Below, one piece after another: positions 59,567 through 64,000 of a stretch of 64,000 nucleotides of DNA (positions are counted from its first letter, which is position 1; each line of letters begins with the position of its first letter). The stretch comes from Shimia aestuarii (lineage in GTDB: Bacteria; Pseudomonadota; Alphaproteobacteria; Rhodobacterales; Rhodobacteraceae), in NCBI RefSeq assembly GCF_900114635.1, contig NZ_FOTQ01000001.1, positions 496,001-560,000 of the forward strand, read 5' to 3'. The notes beneath the pieces were generated by a model. The model ran no database searches. It was not told the origin of the DNA and was given only the letters and a program-made list of their open reading frames with translations. Position numbers and translations under genes: made by a program.

Positions 59567-60361
59567 TCAACCCTTCTGAAGTTTTTCCAGCGCCTTGGCG
59601 TGCAACTCTGGGTTGGCGGCGGCAAGAACCTGTCCACCTTCGTGGACCGGACCGCCCTGCCAATCAGTGACGACACCGCCCGCAGCTTCGATCACGGCAA
59701 TCGGCGCTTGGATATCATACGCATTGAGACCCGCCTCGATCACAAGGTCGACTTGCCCCGCCGCGATCAGGGCATAAGCATAGCAATCCATTCCGTACCG
59801 GGTCAGCCGCACCTGCTGTTCGACAGCCTCGAACCCGCGACGCTCGGCCTCCGTACCGATCTCCGGGAAGGTGGTGAACAGAATGGCATCTTCCAAATTC
59901 TGCGTCGCCCGGGTCCTGAGCGCGTGTTCGCCAGTCGGTCCGTTGACCGTCGCCAACCCGAAGCCACCCACAAACCGCTCCTGCACATACGGCTGGTCGA
60001 CAATACCAAAGATCGGCCCCGTTTCATCGGACAGCGCAATCAACACGCCCCAAGTCGGCGTGCCGCTGATGAAGCCGCGCGTGCCGTCGATCGGATCCAG
60101 AACCCATGTCAGGCCACTGGTCCCCGCCTTGTTGCCAAATTCTTCCCCAAGGATCGCATCCTGCGGCCGCACTTCGGCAAGGATGTCGCGCATCGCCTGC
60201 TCTGCGGCCCGGTCCGCAACCGTCACCGGGTCGAACCCAGCATCCAGCTTGTTCTCCGCCGTCAGGCCCGCGGCCCGAAAATGAGGCAGAATCGCAATTC
60301 GGGCGGCGTCTGCCATCGCATGCGCCACCCGAATGATTTCACTAGTGTCTGACCGGTTCAC
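59567..60361 (-). CDS. Inositol-monophosphatase-family phosphatase, HisN-like
   Basis: A 264-residue magnesium-dependent phosphatase. GEEFGN (metal Glu), WVLDPIDGTRGFISGTPTWG near residue 80 (metal Asp pair) and AYDIQAPIAVIEAAGG near 210 (third metal Asp) are the IMPase signatures. RGFISG in place of NF(V/I)HG resembles histidinol-phosphatases of the HisN type, so a role in histidine synthesis is likely. GTG 60361 follows AAGGAA at six bases; a GTG at 60388 is an alternative. Confidence 0.85.
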   Translation of the reverse strand: MNRSDTSEIIRVAHAMADAARIAILPHFRAAGLTAENKLDAGFDPVTVADRAAEQAMRDILAEVRPQDAILGEEFGNKAGTSGLTWVLDPIDGTRGFISGTPTWGVLIALSDETGPIFGIVDQPYVQERFVGGFGLATVNGPTGEHALRTRATQNLEDAILFTTFPEIGTEAERRGFEAVEQQVRLTRYGMDCYAYALIAAGQVDLVIEAGLNAYDIQAPIAVIEAAGGVVTDWQGGPVHEGGQVLAAANPELHAKALEKLQKG

Positions 60362-60418
60362 TTGATTTTCCTTCGCCCTTGCCAACACTCTCTGCGCTAG
60401 CCCAGGGCGGAAGAAAAC

Positions 60419-60784
60419 TCAAGCTACGTCGCTTAAAACCCGCGCAAGCTCGAACAGGCGGCGGCGCTGGTTCTCTGGGATCGCATAGTAGGAGCGGATC
60501 AGGTCGAGCGCTTCCTTGTCCCCCATCAGGTCGGCTGGCACTTTCTTGGCCAGTTCGCCCTCTTCCGCATCCAGCCCCTCGAAGAAGAAGCTTACCGGAA
60601 CGTCGAGAGCATCCGCGATGTCCCAAAGCCGTGACGCGCTGACGCGGTTTGCGCCGGTCTCGTATTTTTGAATCTGTTGGAACTTGATGCCGACCTGCTC
60701 GGCCAGCTGCTGCTGCGTCATCCCGGTCAACCACCGGCGCTGACGAATGCGTTTCCCAACATGCACATCTACTGGGTGCGTCAT
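60419..60784 (-). CDS. XRE family transcriptional regulator
   Basis: A 121-residue helix-turn-helix protein. The HTH spans about 14-65 (GKRIRQRRWLTGMTQQQLAE; GIKFQQIQKYETGANRVSA), followed by LWDIADALDVPVSFFFEGLD and a helical C-terminal tail ending LFELARVLSDV. The shape is common in alphaproteobacterial orphan regulators. ATG 60784 follows AAGGAG at seven bases. Target unknown; the divergent gap contains an inverted repeat that may be its operator. Confidence 0.9.
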   Translation of the reverse strand: MTHPVDVHVGKRIRQRRWLTGMTQQQLAEQVGIKFQQIQKYETGANRVSASRLWDIADALDVPVSFFFEGLDAEEGELAKKVPADLMGDKEALDLIRSYYAIPENQRRRLFELARVLSDVA

Positions 60785-61093
60785 CACACACGACTCCTTT
60801 ATAACTTTCATACGGCTTTCACCGCATCACGCGTCGGTTCCCATCTCCCTCAACGTGAGACCATCTTGACGTCGCCGCGCATCCCTACAGCGATGCGTCA
60901 CTTTAACATCTTTGACCACGCAATCAAGAATATTGATACAAGCAAGCGGTTAACGAAAAGGCATCACATTCAATCATTGCTTGTTTCAAGCTCGTGACGC
61001 GGTGTCGCGTTTCGGCGCAAATCGGTTTGGCGTTTTGACACGGGTTCGCAAGGCTGTGTAATCAAACAGCATCAGACAGAGGAACATATCACA
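60785..61093. promoter_or_regulatory. Divergent intergenic region between XRE regulator and quinone reductase
   Basis: 309 bases with no gene. It contains TTGATACAAGCAA (60933-60945) and TTGCTTGTTTCAA (60977-60989), an inverted repeat with 12 of 13 matches and a 31-base spacer. Promoters for both flanking genes must lie here. Confidence 0.55.
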
Positions 61094-62056
61094 ATGCGCG
61101 CATATCAGGTCACGTCCCACGAATCGCCCCCAAGCATCGCAGACATTCCCCGCCCCGAGCCTGCCAAGGGTCAGATCCGCATCCGGATCCGCGCCTGCGC
61201 GTTGAATTTTGGCGATCTCCTCATGATCAAGGGCACCTATCAGGACACGCCAGAACTGCCCTTCGTGCTTGGCATGGAAGTTTCGGGCGAGGTAGACGCC
61301 CTGGGTCCGGATACCGAAGGCCCGGCCATTGGTACTCGCGTTGTGGTGTTCGGTGGCGGTGGCGGGCTGGCCGAGTACGGTTGCTACAATGCGAACCAGG
61401 CGGTGCCGCTGCCCGACAGCATGAGCTTTGAACACGCAGCCGCCTTCCCGGTCGCCTACGGCACCAGCCACGTGGCGCTGGATTACCGTGCCCGCCTGCA
61501 ACCCGGAGAAAACCTGCTGGTACTGGGTGCCGCAGGGGGGGTGGGCCTGACCGCTGTCGAGATCGGCAAGCTGATGGGCGCAAACGTGATCGCCTGCGCC
61601 CGCGGGGCCGACAAGCTGGAAGTGGCGCGCAAAATGGGGGCCGATCACCTGATCGACGCCAAAACCGACGATATCCGCACCGCGGTCAAGGCGCTCGGCG
61701 GGGCCGACGTTGTCTATGACCCGGTGGGCGGCGAGCAGTTCAAGGCCGCTTTCCGCGCCTGCCGCCCCGAAGCACGCCTGCTGCCCATCGGCTTCGCCTC
61801 GGGGGACGTGCCGCAAATCCCGGCCAACCACCTTCTGGTCAAGAACCTCACCGTGATGGGTCTATACTGGGGCGGCTACATGGCCTTCAAACCGTCGGTC
61901 ATCACCGACAGCATGACCACCCTGTTCCGCTGGTATTCCGAAGGCAAGATCACGCCGCACATCAGCCACTCCCTGCCGCTTGATCAGGCGGCAGAAGCCT
62001 ACGAACTTTTACGCAGCCGCAAATCAACCGGCAAAGTGGTTGTCACCATCGACTGA
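61094..62056 (+). CDS. NADPH:quinone oxidoreductase-like MDR protein
   Basis: A 320-residue medium-chain dehydrogenase/reductase without the zinc ligands of alcohol dehydrogenases. CALNFGDLLMIKGTYQ near residue 38 and LPFVLGMEVSGEVDALG are quinone-reductase landmarks. NLLVLGAAGGVGLTAVEIGK near residue 145 is the NADPH-binding loop (AAxGGVG). The C-terminal LYWGGYMAFKPSV segment is typical of the NQO-like group. It probably reduces quinones or enones with NADPH. It is divergent from the XRE gene. Confidence 0.92.
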   Translation: MRAYQVTSHESPPSIADIPRPEPAKGQIRIRIRACALNFGDLLMIKGTYQDTPELPFVLGMEVSGEVDALGPDTEGPAIGTRVVVFGGGGGLAEYGCYNANQAVPLPDSMSFEHAAAFPVAYGTSHVALDYRARLQPGENLLVLGAAGGVGLTAVEIGKLMGANVIACARGADKLEVARKMGADHLIDAKTDDIRTAVKALGGADVVYDPVGGEQFKAAFRACRPEARLLPIGFASGDVPQIPANHLLVKNLTVMGLYWGGYMAFKPSVITDSMTTLFRWYSEGKITPHISHSLPLDQAAEAYELLRSRKSTGKVVVTID

Positions 62057-62075
62057 TTCCGGAGCGGGGTGGGGC

Positions 62076-62969
62076 TCAGCGCACTACCCCGAGGCGTACC
62101 GGGTGCTCCTGGCGGGTCGAGATCGGGCGGAACCCCTTACGGACCAAACCGGCGAGATGGGTGATCGCGTCGCCCTTCGCCGCGTCGCCCCCATACATGT
62201 TGATATACTGCTCACCCAGGTCAGGCAGCGCGCCGCCGTGGTCGATCACCTCGAGTTGCTGCGGCTCGGTCCCCTCGATCATGGCCCCAATCCCCAGATC
62301 GGCCGCAATCGTGGCCTCCACCGTCCGGTCGGACTCGGTTTCCAGCGCCGATTCCCATTCGATCCCGGCCTTGTCCAACGATCCAATTGCCCGCGCGCGG
62401 AAAACGCATTGCCGCCCCGAAGCATACTGGATCGGCCGCCGCCGCCAGCTCGCACCCCCCGGCGCCCCGATCCAAACCAGCGGCAGTTGGCATAGCCCTT
62501 CTGCGCTTTCCGGCTTTTCCGCTTCGGTGGTCAGGATCAGGTCCATCTCGCCCTTTTCATACTGCTGCTTGAGCGCACGTGTGAAGGACGACACCAGATG
62601 CACCTTCACACGTGGAAAGGCCGCATTGAACTGTTGCAACACCCGGGGAATAACCGGGTAAACGATGTCATGGGGAACTCCGCGCGAAATTTCCCCCTCG
62701 AAGGTATCGTCGGTCAATCGCCGCATGATCTCGTCATTGAGCGTCACCATGCGCCGCGCGTAGCCCAGCATCTGCTCACCCGCCGGAGTCAGGGCAATTC
62801 CCCGTCCGGAACGGTCAAGCAACGCCACACCGATCAGTTCCTCCAACCGCTTCAACTGCATCGACACCGCCGATTGGGTCAGATGCAGGAACCCTGCGGC
62901 CCGTGTCACACCGCCAAGATCGGCGACCGCCACGAAGCTGCGAAGGGTCGTTACGTCGAGATTTCGCAT
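62076..62969 (-). CDS. LysR family transcriptional regulator
   Basis: A 297-residue LysR protein with HTH RSFVAVADLGGVTRAAGFLH (residues 10-29) and recognition helix QSAVSMQLKRLE, then a periplasmic-binding-protein-like effector domain from about 90. It is divergent from a DUF1127 gene. The gap carries two copies of the palindrome CATCAA-N5-TTGATG, one ending 3 bases upstream of its own start. That predicts autoregulation and control of the DUF1127 gene. Effector unknown. Confidence 0.92.
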   Translation of the reverse strand: MRNLDVTTLRSFVAVADLGGVTRAAGFLHLTQSAVSMQLKRLEELIGVALLDRSGRGIALTPAGEQMLGYARRMVTLNDEIMRRLTDDTFEGEISRGVPHDIVYPVIPRVLQQFNAAFPRVKVHLVSSFTRALKQQYEKGEMDLILTTEAEKPESAEGLCQLPLVWIGAPGGASWRRRPIQYASGRQCVFRARAIGSLDKAGIEWESALETESDRTVEATIAADLGIGAMIEGTEPQQLEVIDHGGALPDLGEQYINMYGGDAAKGDAITHLAGLVRKGFRPISTRQEHPVRLGVVR

Positions 62970-62971
62970 TT

Positions 62972-62988
62972 CATCAACATCCTTGATG
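62972..62988. promoter_or_regulatory. LysR operator copy 1, CATCAA-N5-TTGATG
   Basis: A perfect six-base inverted repeat of the T-N11-A class, immediately upstream of the lysR start codon. Confidence 0.7.
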
Positions 62989-63038
62989 CATCACGTCACA
63001 ACTATTCGTTTTTAAAATAGACCACACTCCTCCATATA

Positions 63039-63055
63039 CATCAAGCAATTTGATG
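63039..63055. promoter_or_regulatory. LysR operator copy 2, CATCAA-N5-TTGATG
   Basis: The same palindrome with a different N5, 67 bases from copy 1 and 42 bases before the DUF1127 start at 63097. Both copies share all twelve symmetric bases. Confidence 0.7.
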
Positions 63056-63096
63056 AAACATGGAAGACTCATCGCAGATCAGGAAAGGAACACGCC

Positions 63097-63303
63097 ATGA
63101 CCCTTCTCAGCACAATCGGCCGTTCGTTCGGCATTTCGTTTGATACCAGCGCCATCACCAAAGCTGCCGCCGTTATGCGCCAGCGTCGTGCGCTGAACCG
63201 GCTTGATGCTGCTGCGCTGAAGGATCTGGGCCTGACCCGTGCGGATGTGGAAGCAGAACTTAAGCGCCCGGTCTGGGATGTCCCGACCAACTGGCGCGGC
63301 TAA
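63097..63303 (+). CDS. DUF1127 small protein
   Basis: A 68-residue basic protein with the DUF1127 core RALNRLDAAALKDLGLTRAD following RQRRALNRL, and a WDVPTNWRG tail. Unlike the copy at 46038 it is not followed by CCTCCTCC hairpins. AGGAAAGGAACACGCC gives the ribosome-binding site. Divergent from LysR with two shared operators, so probably a LysR target. Confidence 0.88.
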   Translation: MTLLSTIGRSFGISFDTSAITKAAAVMRQRRALNRLDAAALKDLGLTRADVEAELKRPVWDVPTNWRG

Positions 63304-63314
63304 ACCAGCCCCGC

Positions 63315-63420
63315 GGCTTTTCAACAATCTATTTCGCGTTTCTCCGGCGTGTAATCCTTGAAAAGCCCCATCATCTCACCGATATTCATCTGTGACGGCT
63401 GCCCGAGGGATCGGGCGGCC
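63315..63420 (+). other. Inverted repeats between DUF1127 and the Bax-inhibitor gene
   Basis: GGCTTTTCAA (63315-63324) is the exact complement of TTGAAAAGCC (63358-63367). A second hairpin GGCTGCCCGA/TCGGGCGGCC lies at 63397-63420. Neither has a U-tract. They may end or process the DUF1127 message; no gene is present here. Confidence 0.55.
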
Positions 63421-63445
63421 CAAAAGTTCAATATCGGAGGCTTGA

Positions 63446-64000
63446 ATGGCTGAATTTGACACAATCCGGAGCGGCGTAGGCGCGCGCGCGGCCCAGATTG
63501 ATGAAGGGCTGCGCGCCCACATGAACAAAGTCTACGGCACGATGTCCGTGGGCATGCTCATTACTTTCGCGGTTGCCTGGGCCGTGGGCACGTCGCCCGC
63601 CCTGCTCGGCATGTTCCGCGATCCCATGACCCTGCAACCCAACATCCTGGGTTGGATCGTCATGTTTGCGCCGCTGATTATGGTCTTTGCATTCGGCGCG
63701 GCCATCAACCGACTGTCGGCGGCTGGCGCGCAACTGTTCTTCTACGCCTTTGCGGCGGTCATGGGCCTGTCCCTGTCGTGGATCTTCGTGGCCTTCACCG
63801 GCTTCTCGATCGCGCAGGTCTTCCTTGTGACCTCGATCGCTTTCGCGGGTCTGTCCCTCTGGGGCTACACGACCAAGAAAGACATCTCGGGCTGGGGCAG
63901 CTTCCTGATCATGGGTGTGATCGGGATCCTCGTGGCGTCGATCATCAACATCTTCCTCGGCTCGCCCGCGATCCATTTCGCGATCACGATCCTCGGCGTG
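63446..64000 (+). CDS. Bax inhibitor-1/YccA family membrane protein, C-terminus outside window
   Basis: 185 residues are visible and the frame runs off the end. After a soluble start (MAEFDTIRSGVGARAAQIDE), at least five hydrophobic segments follow: MSVGMLITFAVAWAVG, ILGWIVMFAPLIMVFAFG, LFFYAFAAVMGLSLSWIFV, VFLVTSIAFAGLSLWGY and FLIMGVIGILVASIINIF. AAGLSLW-type and TTKKDISGWGSFL segments are characteristic of the YccA/TMBIM family. E. coli YccA modulates FtsH; others leak Ca2+. GGAGGCTTGA precedes the ATG. Confidence 0.92.
   Translation, partial: MAEFDTIRSGVGARAAQIDEGLRAHMNKVYGTMSVGMLITFAVAWAVGTSPALLGMFRDPMTLQPNILGWIVMFAPLIMVFAFGAAINRLSAAGAQLFFYAFAAVMGLSLSWIFVAFTGFSIAQVFLVTSIAFAGLSLWGYTTKKDISGWGSFLIMGVIGILVASIINIFLGSPAIHFAITILGV

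Overview
The window reads as a chromosomal segment of a GC-rich alphaproteobacterium of the Rhodobacterales, probably Rhodobacteraceae/Roseobacter group. Signs are a MipZ-type division ATPase, DUF1127/DUF2783/DUF2794 small proteins, GTTC-N7-GTTC SOS boxes of the alphaproteobacterial type, a zinc-free L31, and a DUF1127 gene followed by an array of CcsR-type (cuckoo) small RNAs, a family known from Rhodobacter. No CRISPR array, prophage, plasmid origin or insertion sequence was seen. This is core and catabolic chromosome, and the unusual material lies mainly in the intergenic DNA.

Layout. 1-6000: translation genes trmD, rplS and rpmE, with trmD separated from rplS by a methyltransferase, a YegP-like protein, an FAD oxidoreductase and a GH25 lipoprotein. 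6100-13530: a class III adenylate cyclase with TPRs, a LysR regulator, an MFS transporter, a Cys/Met-metabolism PLP enzyme, RluE, MipZ and a MarR regulator. 13600-20460: homogentisate catabolism (hmgA, fahA, an atypical metallo-beta-lactamase-fold protein, an FAD aromatic hydroxylase, DUF2783, a VOC protein, maiA). 20460-27410: an HpaR-like regulator, an aromatic-amino-acid decarboxylase and a five-gene branched-chain-type ABC importer. 27410-38400: a DUF3095 protein, MFS, asd, a DUF4139 protein, a 45-residue ORF, carbonic anhydrase, a degenerate Hpt-like protein, leucyl aminopeptidase, NlpC/P60, a ureohydrolase and DUF2794. 38500-51600: imuB and uvrD, each behind an SOS box, a fasciclin protein, cytochrome c', glutathione-dependent formaldehyde dehydrogenase, a NYN/LOTUS protein, Mrp, the DUF1127-CcsR locus, a GST, an FMN 2-hydroxyacid dehydrogenase and a rhodanese. 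51700-64000: pyruvate carboxylase, two paralogous glycosyltransferase-like proteins, two identical tRNA-Gly(GCC) genes, an 8-oxoguanine-deaminase-like amidohydrolase, a histidinol-phosphatase-like IMPase, an XRE regulator, a quinone reductase, a LysR/DUF1127 divergent pair and the start of a Bax-inhibitor-1 family gene.

The genes fit together at several points. The hmg operon converts homogentisate to fumarate and acetoacetate and carries an extra FAD hydroxylase that may supply homogentisate from a hydroxylated phenylacetate. The neighbouring decarboxylase and importer may feed related aromatic or amino-acid substrates. The SOS boxes tie imuB and uvrD to DNA damage. The DUF1127-CcsR locus, behind a heat-shock-like promoter, resembles the stress-induced RNA locus of Rhodobacter. 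It contains eight hairpins presenting the same anti-Shine-Dalgarno-like loop, separated by small spacer hairpins that covary between copies.
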